Shown: positions 34,142 through 42,209 of the stretch, one piece after another
Layout: each line of letters opens with the position of its first letter
Numbering within the stretch: the stretch's first letter is position 1
Origin: Amycolatopsis deserti
Lineage (GTDB): Bacteria; Actinomycetota; Actinomycetes; Mycobacteriales; Pseudonocardiaceae
Direction of reading: 5' to 3'
Assembly (NCBI RefSeq): GCF_014653945.1
Contig: NZ_BNAU01000001.1
Span: 620,001 to 684,000, forward strand
Length of the DNA: 64,000 nt
Notes under the pieces: model-generated
What the model saw: the letters and a program-made list of their open reading frames with translations, nothing else
Told to the model about the DNA's origin: nothing
The model's database searches: none
Program-made: the position numbers and the translations under genes

Positions 34142-35184
34142 GCGGCGGTAGCGGGGGAGAAGGGCACCGCGCGTCGCTCGGCGGCCATTGCGATCCGGCA
34201 GAGGGTCAGGGTCGTACTCGCGCGGGCATAACCGGCGCTGCTGAGGGGGTTGTACCCGAGCCGGCGCTCAAGCCAGTCGATGCGCTGGCGCATGGTGGAG
34301 TGGTGCAGGTGCTGCAGGCGGGCGACCTCGCGGACGCTGGTGTGGCTCAGCACCGCCTCGAGGGTCGCGACGACCCATGGTCGCTGCTCTTGGAGCTCCC
34401 TGAGCCGGCGGACATCGGGTGCTCGTGCGGCGGTGTCCGCGTCGACGCTCTCCACGATCGTCGCGACGCTCCCGAGCTGCTGGTAGTGCACGTGTGCGGG
34501 ACGACCGCTGGTGAGATCGACCGCGATGCGCAGCGCGGTGCGTGCGTGCTCGCAGCCGCGGTGGACTTCGGCGGCTTCGCAGGTGTCGATGCCGGCCGCG
34601 ATGTCGTCGGGAATCAGGCGCGACGCCGTCGATGCGGGGAACAGGTGGATCCGGTGCCGGTCGAGGACGAGCCCCGGTGGCATGCCCCGTGAATCGGCCG
34701 CATGGGTGGCCACGACCGTGACCGTGGCCCCCAGGCCGAGGCGGCGCAGCGCGTTCTCCCGGTCGGCGGGTGCGGCGTCCGGATCGCAGGCGATCCGCGT
34801 CGCGGCCGCGACCGGGGAGGTTTCGCGGGTCTTCTTGACCGCGTGCAGGCTGCGGGCGAATCGCTCGAGAATCAGGTGGTCCAGGACCCACGGCGGACCG
34901 TCTCGATCCAGCCAGACGGTGATCTCCTCGTAGTGCCGTATCTGCCGGGCCCGGCTTCCGGCGTCGAGGTCGGCGATGGGTCGGCCCGCGGCGTCGACGC
35001 CGAGGCGCAGGCCGCGTTCCGGATCCTCCAGCCCGACCCGGCACTCCGCCAGTGCCGCCGCCGCCCGCAACAGGGCCATCGCCGAGGACCGCTGATCGAC
35101 CAGCGTGTCGAAATGCTCGATCACCCGCAGGGCTGCCGCCGCGCCGCCGTCGATCGTAGAGAGTTTGACTATCCACTCGCGCAC
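34132..35184 (-). CDS. CdaR/PucR-type helix-turn-helix regulator
   Basis: A 350-residue regulator. The C terminus carries the HTH_30-type motif TSVREVARLQHLHHSTMRQRIDWLERRLG typical of CdaR/PucR proteins, preceded by a GGDEF-like or unrecognised sensing region. The start is the GTG at 35184 with GAGGAG upstream; it overlaps the end of the TetR gene by 16 bases, so both are made from one message. Targets are unknown. Confidence 0.75.
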   Translation of the reverse strand: MREWIVKLSTIDGGAAAALRVIEHFDTLVDQRSSAMALLRAAAALAECRVGLEDPERGLRLGVDAAGRPIADLDAGSRARQIRHYEEITVWLDRDGPPWVLDHLILERFARSLHAVKKTRETSPVAAATRIACDPDAAPADRENALRRLGLGATVTVVATHAADSRGMPPGLVLDRHRIHLFPASTASRLIPDDIAAGIDTCEAAEVHRGCEHARTALRIAVDLTSGRPAHVHYQQLGSVATIVESVDADTAARAPDVRRLRELQEQRPWVVATLEAVLSHTSVREVARLQHLHHSTMRQRIDWLERRLGYNPLSSAGYARASTTLTLCRIAMAAERRAVPFSPATAACR

Positions 35185-35852
35185 GAACGAACTCCTCGAT
35201 CCTCCGGCGTGGCCGCCGGGTGCACGACCTCGGCGTCCGGGACTTCGGGTGACGCGGCCGCGGCGGGGAACAGGCCCGCGACGGCGGCGACGATCGCGGC
35301 GCGGCGCGCAGTGTACGAAGGGTCGCGAACCTGCCCCTCGGCCAGTTCGACCAGGCCCGGCTGCCAGGCCCAGGCCTGTGCGATCTGGTTGACGACGACC
35401 ATGATGTCGATCGGGTCCCACGACGGATCGAGATGACCGGCCGCCTGCGCCTGCCGCAGCTGCTCGATGCCGTCGCGGACCGTCCGGCGCACGGACTCCT
35501 GGAAGGGGTCGCCGGGGGCCTGGGAGACGCCGATGTCCAGCAGTCCCCAGTGCAACAGCCGCAGGTGGTCGGGGCGGGCCATGAAGTAGTCGTGCACGCG
35601 GCCGGCGTAGCCGGGCAGGTCGGTCGCGTCCATGTGCGTGGCTTCGGTCATCGCGGCCAGCTCGCGTTCGGCGACGACGTGGTAGAGCTGCTGCTTGCTG
35701 CGAAAGTGCGCGTACAGCCGTTCCTTGCTGGTCTTCGCGCTGCGGGCGATCCGCTCGATGCGCGCCCCCGCGACCCCGTACTGGGCGAACTCGTCGGCGG
35801 CGGCGGCGAGGATGCGCTCGCGAGTGGTGTCCGGCCCGGAGGAAGTGCTCAC
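35169..35852 (-). CDS. TetR-family transcriptional regulator
   Basis: A 227-residue repressor with an N-terminal HTH (RERILAAAADEFAQYGVAG, then ARSAKTSKERLYAHFRSKQQLY) and a helical ligand domain. I start at the GTG at 35852; another GTG at 35858 is possible. The palindrome CCAAACGGTTTGG at 35870-35882 lies 18 bp upstream, so it probably represses itself and the overlapping CdaR-type gene. Confidence 0.9.
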   Translation of the reverse strand: MSTSSGPDTTRERILAAAADEFAQYGVAGARIERIARSAKTSKERLYAHFRSKQQLYHVVAERELAAMTEATHMDATDLPGYAGRVHDYFMARPDHLRLLHWGLLDIGVSQAPGDPFQESVRRTVRDGIEQLRQAQAAGHLDPSWDPIDIMVVVNQIAQAWAWQPGLVELAEGQVRDPSYTARRAAIVAAVAGLFPAAAASPEVPDAEVVHPAATPEDRGVRSCASG

Positions 35853-35869
35853 GGTCACACTGTACCAAA

Positions 35870-35882
35870 CCAAACGGTTTGG
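35870..35882. promoter_or_regulatory. Operator of the TetR gene
   Basis: CCAAACGGTTTGG is a perfect 6-1-6 inverted repeat just before the TetR start, with a further CCAAAC half at 35864-35869. It differs from the TAGA-N4-TCTA boxes, so this TetR is not the regulator of that regulon. Confidence 0.65.
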
Positions 35883-35894
35883 TGTGGTCACGTG

Positions 35895-35934
35895 TCATGC
35901 CCCAGGTCGCCGTGGGGGGCGACCTGGGGCATGA
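35895..35934. terminator. Strong hairpin downstream of the AcuI-like gene
   Basis: A perfect 17-bp stem (TCATGCCCCAGGTCGCC and its complement) with a six-base loop GTGGGG. It lies 66 bp beyond the end of the minus-strand reductase gene and upstream of the TetR promoter, so it insulates the two. No U-tract. Confidence 0.65.
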
Positions 35935-35938
35935 GGGA

Positions 35939-35961
35939 GCGACGTACCGTCGTTACGTCGC
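35939..35961. repeat. Short inverted repeat
   Basis: GCGACGTA (35939-35946) and TACGTCGC (35954-35961) are separated by seven bases. This second hairpin is next to the terminator and may be part of it or a protein site. Confidence 0.4.
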
Positions 35962-35999
35962 CTCGCCGGCGATCTTGTCGCCCGCGATTTCGCGGTGAA

Positions 36000-36992
36000 T
36001 CACAGACGCACGATGGTCCGGCCCCGGACGGCGCCGGCGAGAATGCGAGACGTCACCTCCGGGATTTCGTCCAGGCCGATTTCCTGCGAGATGCTCTCCG
36101 CCAGGCTCTTCGGCTTGAGATCGGTGCCGAGGCGCCGCCAGACCGTGGCGCGCACGTTCTCCGGGCACATGACCGAGTCGATGCCCAGCAGGCTCACCCC
36201 GCGCACGATGAACGGCACCACGGTCGTGGTCAGGGCCAGACCGCCGGTGAGGCCGCAGCTGGCGACAGTGCCGCCGTAGCGTGTGGTGCGCAGCAGGTAC
36301 GCCAGCGTGTCGCCGCCGACCGGGTCGATGCCGGCGGCCCACCGCTCAGCCTCGACAGGAGCGGGGCTCGCCGCGGAGACGTCCTCGCGACCGAGGAGCT
36401 GCGTCGCGCCCAGCCCGCGCAGGTAGTCGTGCTCCTCGGCCTTGCCGGTGCTGGCGGCGACCTCGTAGCCGAGCCCGGCGAGCATGTTCACCGCCGTGCT
36501 GCCCACGCCGCCGGTCGCGCCGGTGACCAGTACCGGACCGTCGCCGGGCCGCAGGCCGTTGTCTTCCAGCCGCTGGATCGACAGGGCGGCGGTGAACCCC
36601 GCGGTGCCCAGCGCCATGGCTTCCTTCGCGGTCAGCCCCTCGGGAAGCGGCTCGAGCCAGTCGGCCGACACGCGCGCGTACTCCGCGTAACCGCCGAAGT
36701 GGTCGGTACCCAGTCCGCGGCCGATCGCGACCACTTCCTGGCCGGCCGTGAAGCGGGGATCGTCCGACTCCGCCACGGTGCCGGCGATGTCGATGCCCGG
36801 GACCATCGGGTACGCGGTGACCACCGGGCTTTCTGGGAGGCAGGCGAGGCCGTCCTTGTAGTTGACGCTCGAGTAGCGCACGCGCACCGTGACGTTGCCC
36901 GCGGGTAGGTCGTCGAGCGTGAGCTGCTGGACGCCGGCGCTGAACCCCGCGTCGCTCTTGTTGACGACGAATGCGTTGAAGGACTTGGACAT
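36000..36992 (-). CDS. AcuI/YhdH-type NADPH-dependent acryloyl-CoA reductase-like MDR
   Basis: A 330-residue zinc-independent medium-chain reductase: SSVNYKDGLA and the NADPH fold VTGATGGVGSTAVNMLAGLG are signatures of the YhdH/AcuI group, with DSVMCP near the C terminus. Members reduce acryloyl-CoA or other enoyl thioesters. ATG 36992 follows AGGAAGGTG. A TAGA-N4-TCTA box overlaps its start site, 70 bp upstream, so it belongs to the local catabolic regulon. Confidence 0.88.
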   Translation of the reverse strand: MSKSFNAFVVNKSDAGFSAGVQQLTLDDLPAGNVTVRVRYSSVNYKDGLACLPESPVVTAYPMVPGIDIAGTVAESDDPRFTAGQEVVAIGRGLGTDHFGGYAEYARVSADWLEPLPEGLTAKEAMALGTAGFTAALSIQRLEDNGLRPGDGPVLVTGATGGVGSTAVNMLAGLGYEVAASTGKAEEHDYLRGLGATQLLGREDVSAASPAPVEAERWAAGIDPVGGDTLAYLLRTTRYGGTVASCGLTGGLALTTTVVPFIVRGVSLLGIDSVMCPENVRATVWRRLGTDLKPKSLAESISQEIGLDEIPEVTSRILAGAVRGRTIVRL

Positions 36993-37059
36993 GACACCTT
37001 CCTGGGTCGGGAACTCCGCGACGTCCGGCACGGTCGCCGAGCCGGCGATCGGAACCGAC

Positions 37060-37109
37060 TAGATAGATTGATCTAAAGCACGGTAGTGGGGGTTCGCCGC
37101 GTCCGTCAA
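37060..37109 (-). promoter_or_regulatory. Promoter and operator B for the AcuI-like gene
   Basis: Minus strand: TTGACG (37109-37104), 18-bp spacer, TACCGT (37085-37080), then the box TAGATCAATCTATCTA (37075-37060) over the expected transcription start. Same sequence as sites A, F and G. Confidence 0.75.
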
Positions 37110-37164
37110 CGGGTGGCAGGGCGGTGCCGCCGGGGCTGGACAGCGGCTCTGGCCGGCCGGGTGC

Positions 37165-38346
37165 CTATCCGGTCGCGACGGGAACGGTGTGACCGGGGGT
37201 GGCGCGATCGAGCACGAGCGCGGCGATGCGGGACCGGTGTTCCTCGGCGGTGCCCAGCAGGGCGGCGTCGGTGACCGCGCGCTTGAAGTACAGGTGCGCC
37301 GGGTGCTCCCAGGTGAAGCCGATGCCGCCGTGCACCTGGATGGTGTCGCCGGCGATGCGGGTGAAGACGGCCGAGCAGGTCGCCTGCGCGATCGACACCG
37401 CGAGCTCACGGTCGTCGGTGCCGTCCTGGAGTGCCCAGGCGCCGTGGTAGGCGGCGGATCGGGCGTGCTCCTGCTCGACGAGCATGTCGGCGAGCCGGTG
37501 CTTCACGGCCTGGAACGACCCGATGGGGCGCCCGAACTGCAGGCGCTGCTTGGCGTAGGAGACGCTCAGGTCGAGCAGGTGCTGGGCGCCGCCGACCTGC
37601 TCGGCGGCCAGCAGCACACCGGCGGTACCCAGCGCGTGCTCACAGACCCGGGCCGTCTCGTCCGGGCCGGCGAGCAACCGGGCCGGCGTGCCGGTGAACC
37701 GGACGGTGGCCTGCGGCCGGGTTCGATCCATTGTGGACAGCACCGCACGTTCCACTCCGGAACCGGCGGCGTCGACGACGAACAGCGACACCCCGTCCGG
37801 GCCGTTCGCGGCGACGAGCAGGTCGTCCGCCGCGCCGGCGTCCACCACCCGCTCGACGGTGCCGGAGACCGCCCACCTCCCGCCCGAGCCGGTGGCCCGC
37901 ACGGTGACGGCGGAGGTGGCGAAACGCCCGCCCTGGTCCGGAACAGCGAATGCGGCGGTCCGCGCGCCCGCGACGAGCGGGCCCAGCGTCTCGGCGCGCA
38001 CCGCGGTGTCCGGTGCGGCCACCAGAGCCGGGATGGACAGCGCGAAGGTGCCGAAGACCGGGCCGCAGTACAGCGCGGCGCCCAGCTCCTCGGCCACGAT
38101 CGCGGCCTCGACCAGGCCGCCGCCCGAGCCGCCGAGTTCCTCCGGGACTGCCAGCCCGAGCACACCCAGCTCGGAACCCAGTCGCGCCCAGGTCTTGTCG
38201 TCGAACGCGGGCGTGGACTCCATCAGCCGTCGAACGGTCGCCTCGTCGGAGTGCTCGGCGCAGAAGCCGCGCACCGCGGCACGCAGCTCGTGCTGCTCGG
38301 GTGTGAAGGCGAATCGCTCGCTCTCAGTGGGGTTCGGGTCAGCCAC
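37165..38346 (-). CDS. Acyl-CoA dehydrogenase, FadE28-like partner subunit
   Basis: A 393-residue flavoprotein of the acyl-CoA dehydrogenase fold, starting at a GTG (38346) that overlaps the previous stop by GTGGCTGA. Features are FTPEQHELRAAVRGF, RLQFGRPIGSFQAVKHRLADM and HGGIGFTWEHPAHLYFKRA. It is paired with a second dehydrogenase gene directly upstream, the pattern of heteromeric alpha2beta2 enzymes such as FadE28-FadE29 that act on bulky acyl-CoAs. The subunit with the GFTWEH motif is typical of one half of such pairs. Confidence 0.88.
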   Translation of the reverse strand: MADPNPTESERFAFTPEQHELRAAVRGFCAEHSDEATVRRLMESTPAFDDKTWARLGSELGVLGLAVPEELGGSGGGLVEAAIVAEELGAALYCGPVFGTFALSIPALVAAPDTAVRAETLGPLVAGARTAAFAVPDQGGRFATSAVTVRATGSGGRWAVSGTVERVVDAGAADDLLVAANGPDGVSLFVVDAAGSGVERAVLSTMDRTRPQATVRFTGTPARLLAGPDETARVCEHALGTAGVLLAAEQVGGAQHLLDLSVSYAKQRLQFGRPIGSFQAVKHRLADMLVEQEHARSAAYHGAWALQDGTDDRELAVSIAQATCSAVFTRIAGDTIQVHGGIGFTWEHPAHLYFKRAVTDAALLGTAEEHRSRIAALVLDRATPGHTVPVATG

Positions 38347-39526
38347 GGGGCACCTCACGCCAGGGTCGTCCGGAGTCGGCACGCAGGTCGCCGGGCAGGC
38401 CCAGAATCCGCTCGCCGAGGATGTTCCGCAGCACCTCGGAGGTGCCGCCTTCGATCGTGTTGGCGCGCGAACGGAGGAACCGCTGTTGCACCGGCCCGGG
38501 TTCGGTCTCGCCGACGTCGCGCATCGTGTAGTCACCGTAGAGCAGCCCCTCCGGGCCGAGCAGATCCATGCAGAACTCGTAGACCTGCTTGTTGAGCTCG
38601 GCGCCGACGAGCTTGCCGATCGAGCCTTCGGGGCCGGGCCCGCGCACGGAGGCGGTGGCGCGGGCGCGTTCGGCGGTCAGCCGTTGCACCTCCGAGCGCA
38701 ACCAGAGCTGGGCGAGGCGGTCGCGCAGCACCGGGGTGTGGCGGTCCGGCCGCTGCGCCCACAGCGCGACGGCGTCGGCGATCGTGCCGTCCCCGCGGCG
38801 GATGCCACTCGCGCCGATCGAGCTGCGCTCGTTCATCAGCGTCGTCATGGCCACCTGCCAGCCCGCCCCGGCCGCGCCCAGCCGGTGCGCGTCCGGAATC
38901 CGCACGTCGGTGAGGTAGACCTCGTTGAATTCGGCCTGGCCGGTCAGCTGGCGCAGCGGCCGGGTTTCCACGCCCGGGGCGTGCATGTCGACGACGAAGT
39001 AGCTGAGGCCCTGGTGTTTCGGCACGTCCGGATCGGTGCGGGCGAGCAGCAGCGCCCAGCGGGCGCGGTGGGCCAGGGTGGTCCACACCTTCTGCCCGTT
39101 GACCACCCAATCGTCGCCGTCGCGGACCGCCGAGGTCGCGAGGCCGGCCAGATCGGAGCCGGCGCCAGGCTCGGAGAACAGCTGGCACCAGATGTGCTCG
39201 TTGGTCGCCAGTGGACGCAACCACGCGCGCTTGAGCTCGTCGGACTGAGCGTGTTCCTGCACGGTGGGCGCGGCCATGCCGTAGCCGATGGGGTTGAGGC
39301 TGAACGGATTGGGGGCGCCGGCCGCCTGGAAGATCGCGTCCGCGACGGCTTGGAGACCGCGCGGGACGCCGAGGCCGCCCTGGCCCTCGGGAAAGTGGAC
39401 CCAGGACAGCCCGGCGTCGAAGCAGGCTCCGAAGAACTCGGTCAGCGGCACGGATCGGGGATCGTGGTCCCGCACGACCTGTTGCGCGGCGCCGGACACC
39501 CGGGCTCGTTGGTCATCGATGGTCAA
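38339..39526 (-). CDS. Acyl-CoA dehydrogenase, FadE29-like partner subunit
   Basis: A 395-residue dehydrogenase with the flavin/substrate region FSEPGAGSDLAGLATSA and VNGQKVWTT, a C-terminal stretch GSIGKLVGAELNKQVYEF and NTIEGGTSEVLRNILGERILGLP. The start is a TTG at 39526 with GGAG a few bases upstream; no ATG lies in a better place. It opens a two-gene operon with the FadE28-like subunit, and box C overlaps the start of transcription. Confidence 0.88.
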   Translation of the reverse strand: MTIDDQRARVSGAAQQVVRDHDPRSVPLTEFFGACFDAGLSWVHFPEGQGGLGVPRGLQAVADAIFQAAGAPNPFSLNPIGYGMAAPTVQEHAQSDELKRAWLRPLATNEHIWCQLFSEPGAGSDLAGLATSAVRDGDDWVVNGQKVWTTLAHRARWALLLARTDPDVPKHQGLSYFVVDMHAPGVETRPLRQLTGQAEFNEVYLTDVRIPDAHRLGAAGAGWQVAMTTLMNERSSIGASGIRRGDGTIADAVALWAQRPDRHTPVLRDRLAQLWLRSEVQRLTAERARATASVRGPGPEGSIGKLVGAELNKQVYEFCMDLLGPEGLLYGDYTMRDVGETEPGPVQQRFLRSRANTIEGGTSEVLRNILGERILGLPGDLRADSGRPWREVPRG

Positions 39527-39554
39527 CTGTGGCTCCAGTGATCGCGCTCGCTCC

Positions 39555-39603
39555 TAGATAGAGCGATCTAGTGGAGCGTAAATCAGCGTGGTCACCCAGT
39601 CAA
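39555..39603 (-). promoter_or_regulatory. Promoter and operator C for the acyl-CoA dehydrogenase pair
   Basis: Minus strand: TTGACT (39603-39598), 17-bp spacer, TACGCT (39580-39575), then TAGATCGCTCTATCTA (39570-39555). The core TAGA-GCGA-TCTA (plus strand) is a variant of the common box with the same arms. Confidence 0.72.
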
Positions 39604-39628
39604 CGATCCCGCGGTTGGTACCCCTCGC

Positions 39629-40486
39629 TCACCGCTCCAGGGCCCGGCGGATGAATTCGTCCCGCACCGCGCGGGAGGCCTGCGAGATCGCCGGCTGGCT
39701 GATGCCGATGTCGAAGCCGTGGAACCCGCCGCCCCACACGTGCAGGTCCACGTTCACCCCGGCCTGGCTCAGGCGCTGGGCGTAGTCGATCGCTTCGTCG
39801 CGGAAACCCTCGACCGATCCGACGTCGATGAAGGTGCGGGGCAATCCGGCCAGGTTCTCCGCCCGGGCGGGCGCGGCGTACGGGCTGACGTCGTCGGTGC
39901 CGCGACGGTCACCGAGCAGTGCGGTCCAGGCCCACAGGTTCTCGTTGCGATCCCACAGGCCTTCCCGGTCGAGCATCTGTGCGCTGTGGGTCCGCAGGCG
40001 ATCGTCGAGCATCGGACAGCCGAGGATCTGGTGGCTCAAGGCCGGGAAGCCGCGGTCGCGCGCCAGCAACGCCACACCCGCGGCGAGGTTGCCGCCACCG
40101 CTGAACCCGATGGCGATGATGTGGCCGGGGTCGATCCGCAACAGGTCCGCGTTCTCGGCTGCCCAGCACAGGCCCGCGTAGCAGTCCTCGACCGGCGCCG
40201 GATGGGGGTGTTCGGGGGCGAGCCGGTATTCGATCGACGCCACGACCGCACTGCCGCCAGCGACGTAGGGCACCATCTCCGAGAGCGCGCTGTGCCGGGT
40301 GCCGGCGACGATGCCGCCGCCGTGGATGTAGTGCAGCAGCGGCCACGGCCCCGATCCGGCCGCCGGCGTCAGGACTGTCAGCTCGAGCTCTCCGGCGGGG
40401 CCCGGGATCGTCCGTTCGTCGACTCGCACTGCGCCGCCGGCCGTCAGATCGGGCCTGGGCTGACCGGGGATGCCGTTGGCCGTCAC
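39629..40486 (-). CDS. HSL-family esterase, probably N-terminally truncated
   Basis: A 285-residue alpha/beta-hydrolase fold-3 protein: oxyanion motif YIHGGGIVAG, nucleophile elbow GFSGGGN, acid in FIDVGSVEGFRDE and histidine in GGGFHGFDIG. All catalytic residues are present, so it could be active. This frame begins at a GTG at 40486, but coding similarity continues upstream to an ATG at 40621 through an in-frame TAG at 40522-40520. The remaining GTG has only a weak ribosome site, so translation may be poor. No TAGA box precedes it. Confidence 0.8.
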   Translation of the reverse strand: MTANGIPGQPRPDLTAGGAVRVDERTIPGPAGELELTVLTPAAGSGPWPLLHYIHGGGIVAGTRHSALSEMVPYVAGGSAVVASIEYRLAPEHPHPAPVEDCYAGLCWAAENADLLRIDPGHIIAIGFSGGGNLAAGVALLARDRGFPALSHQILGCPMLDDRLRTHSAQMLDREGLWDRNENLWAWTALLGDRRGTDDVSPYAAPARAENLAGLPRTFIDVGSVEGFRDEAIDYAQRLSQAGVNVDLHVWGGGFHGFDIGISQPAISQASRAVRDEFIRRALER

Positions 40487-40621
40487 CTCTCGAACCCGGT
40501 CGAGGGTTTCGTCGGTGAGCTACGGGACGAGTGAATGGACTGCCTGCAACACCGGGACCAGTTCGGCGTCGAACGGTGGCCGGGCCGGGGTGCTGCGGGT
40601 CGAGGGTTCTGTCTGTGTCAT
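40487..40621 (-). pseudogene. Lost N-terminal segment of the esterase, interrupted by TAG
   Basis: In frame with the esterase, codons from ATG 40621 read MTQTEPSTRSTPARPPFDAE, then LVPVLQAVHSLVP, a TAG stop as codon 34, and LTDETLDRVRE running straight into the GTG start. FDxEL...VL and LTxETLxxxR are the normal beginning of these esterases. One base change could restore the gene (CAG or GAG to TAG). It may be a natural nonsense mutation or a sequencing error. Confidence 0.6.
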
Positions 40622-40726
40622 GGCCCCAGTTCAATGCGGCGGCGGCATGCGACCGTAGCCACCAAACACCCACATCCGCCCGGGAGGTACCCGCCACATG
40701 GCGGTCCGCGCCCGGACCCGCGACCG

Positions 40727-40770
40727 TTGACGTGATGGGTGCCCGGCTCTACGGTAGATAGATCAATCTA
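40727..40770 (+). promoter_or_regulatory. Promoter and operator D for the flavin reductase
   Basis: TTGACG (40727-40732), 17-bp spacer, TACGGT (40750-40755), then TAGATAGATCAATCTA (40755-40770) over the start site. Here the extra TAGA arm is on the left of the palindrome TAGATCAATCTA. Confidence 0.75.
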
Positions 40771-40817
40771 ATTCCGGATTGGTCCCGGGTTTCCCGAGCG
40801 GAGGGTCCACCGAAACG

Positions 40818-41315
40818 ATGATCGCCTTCGAGCCGATGACCGCCGATTCCGGCACGCTGCGCCGGGCATTCGGATGTTTCCCGTCCGGGGTCACCGCGGT
40901 GTGCGCGCTGGTCGACGGCGAACCGGTCGGCATGGCAGCCAGTTCGTTCACCTCGGTGTCGGTCGAGCCTCCACTGGTCTCGGTGTGCTTCCAGACGTCC
41001 TCGTCCACGTGGCCGCGCCTGAGGGACCGGCCCCGGCTGGGAATCAGCGTGCTCGCCGAGGGGCACGACGAGATCTGCCTGAGCCTGGCCCGCACCACCG
41101 CCGACCGCTTCGCCGATGTCGCCTGGGACAGCTCCGCCGCCGGCGGGGTGTTCGTGCACGGGGCCACCGCGTGGCTGGACTGTTCGCTGTACGCCGAGGT
41201 CCCCGCGGGCGATCACACCCTGGTCCTGCTCGAAATCCACGGCCTGCGGGCCGATCCCGAGGCCGCGCCGCTGGTCTTCCACGGCAGCCGGTTCCGCCGG
41301 CTCGCCGCCATCTGA
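40818..41315 (+). CDS. Flavin reductase-like FMN-binding protein
   Basis: A 165-residue protein of the flavin reductase (HpaC/DIM6-NTAB) fold: RRAFGCFPSGVTAVCA, GMAASSFTSVSVEPPLVSVCF and FVHGATAWLDC are the family pattern. It supplies reduced flavin to a two-component monooxygenase. ATG 40818 is chosen; an upstream TTG is inside the promoter region. Operator D puts it in the regulon, so an FMNH2-dependent monooxygenase step is likely in the pathway, though its oxygenase partner is not obvious here. Confidence 0.85.
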   Translation: MIAFEPMTADSGTLRRAFGCFPSGVTAVCALVDGEPVGMAASSFTSVSVEPPLVSVCFQTSSSTWPRLRDRPRLGISVLAEGHDEICLSLARTTADRFADVAWDSSAAGGVFVHGATAWLDCSLYAEVPAGDHTLVLLEIHGLRADPEAAPLVFHGSRFRRLAAI

Positions 41316-41319
41316 CCCG

Positions 41320-41363
41320 GCTCGGCCTGCCGGCTGCGACGCGTCGCAGCCGGCAGGCCGAGC
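41320..41363. terminator. Perfect 44-bp palindrome between convergent genes
   Basis: The two 22-base halves are exact complements, centred between 41341 and 41342. It starts 5 bases after the flavin reductase stop and ends 6 before the SDR stop, which is the expected place for a shared terminator. No U-tract. Confidence 0.7.
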
Positions 41364-41369
41364 GTGGAG

Positions 41370-42137
41370 TCAGAAGATGGTGTACCCGCCGTCGATCACG
41401 ATCTCGTCGCCGGTCTGGAACCCGCCGACCCCGCCGGCCAGGTACACCGCCAGCCGCGCGAAGTCATCCGGTCGCCCCCAGCGGCGATGGGGCATCCGCT
41501 TCATCACGTTCTGCTCGAACGCGGGGTTGTGCATCTCCCGGGAGATCAGCGGTGTCTCCGTCCAGCCCACGACCAGCGAGTGTGCGTTGATCCCATAGCG
41601 CGCCAGCTCCACCGCGCATCCCCGGATGATCGCGGTCAAGCCGGCCTTGCTGGCCGCATAGGCCTGGCCGCGCGGTGTGCCGTGGACCGAGGAGACGCTG
41701 GATGTGCCCACGAGCACGCCGCCGCCACCACGCTCCACCATGTGCCTGGCCGCGGTGCGCAGGGTCACGAACGCGCCCTCGAGGTTCACCCTGGTGGCCG
41801 CACGGAAATCCGCGAGGCTCGTCTCGACGAAGGCGAGGTCGGGGGCGCGCGTGCCGGCGTTGGCGAAGCAGGAGTCGACCCGGCCGAAGTAGTCGAGTGT
41901 TTCGGCGAAGCTCGCTGCCACAGCGTCCTCGTCGCCCACGTCGCAGCGGATCGCCCGCACCCGCGTGCCGTGCTTGGCGAGTTCCTCGACGGCGGCCTCG
42001 TTACGTTCGGCGTTGGTGCCCCAGATGCAGACGTCGGCGCCGCAGCCGGCGAGTCCGTGCGCCATCCCCAGCCCGATCCCGGAGTTGCCCCCGGTGATCA
42101 GCGCGACGTGGCCGGTGAGATCGAAAAGCGAGGTCAT
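41370..42137 (-). CDS. Short-chain dehydrogenase/reductase
   Basis: A 255-residue SDR with NAD-binding TGGNSGIGLGMA, NAG, catalytic serine in GTSSVSSV, YAASK, and IDGGYT at the C terminus, so all catalytic residues are present. GGAGG precedes the ATG. It is divergent from a Ddn-like gene with operator E between them. In the pathway it may oxidise a hydroxyacyl-CoA or alcohol. Confidence 0.9.
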   Translation of the reverse strand: MTSLFDLTGHVALITGGNSGIGLGMAHGLAGCGADVCIWGTNAERNEAAVEELAKHGTRVRAIRCDVGDEDAVAASFAETLDYFGRVDSCFANAGTRAPDLAFVETSLADFRAATRVNLEGAFVTLRTAARHMVERGGGGVLVGTSSVSSVHGTPRGQAYAASKAGLTAIIRGCAVELARYGINAHSLVVGWTETPLISREMHNPAFEQNVMKRMPHRRWGRPDDFARLAVYLAGGVGGFQTGDEIVIDGGYTIF

Positions 42138-42172
42138 GCACGTTCCTCCGAGATTTCTTCGCCGGAAGGCGA

Positions 42173-42201
42173 TTGATAGATCAATCTAATCCCACTATAT
42201 T
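42173..42201. promoter_or_regulatory. Operator E in the divergent SDR/Ddn-like promoter
   Basis: The core TAGATCAATCTA is at 42177-42188. On the plus strand TTGATA (42173-42178), 17-bp spacer and TATATT (42196-42201) form a promoter whose start falls at the GTG of the next gene, so that gene may be leaderless. A single box can serve both directions; the SDR starts 36 bp to the left. Confidence 0.7.
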
Positions 42202-42209
42202 CCCCTCGG

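Noticed and set aside
41344..41363. Part of an insertion-sequence terminal repeat
   Set aside because: No partner repeat, no transposase and no target duplication; better explained as the arm of a terminator palindrome.
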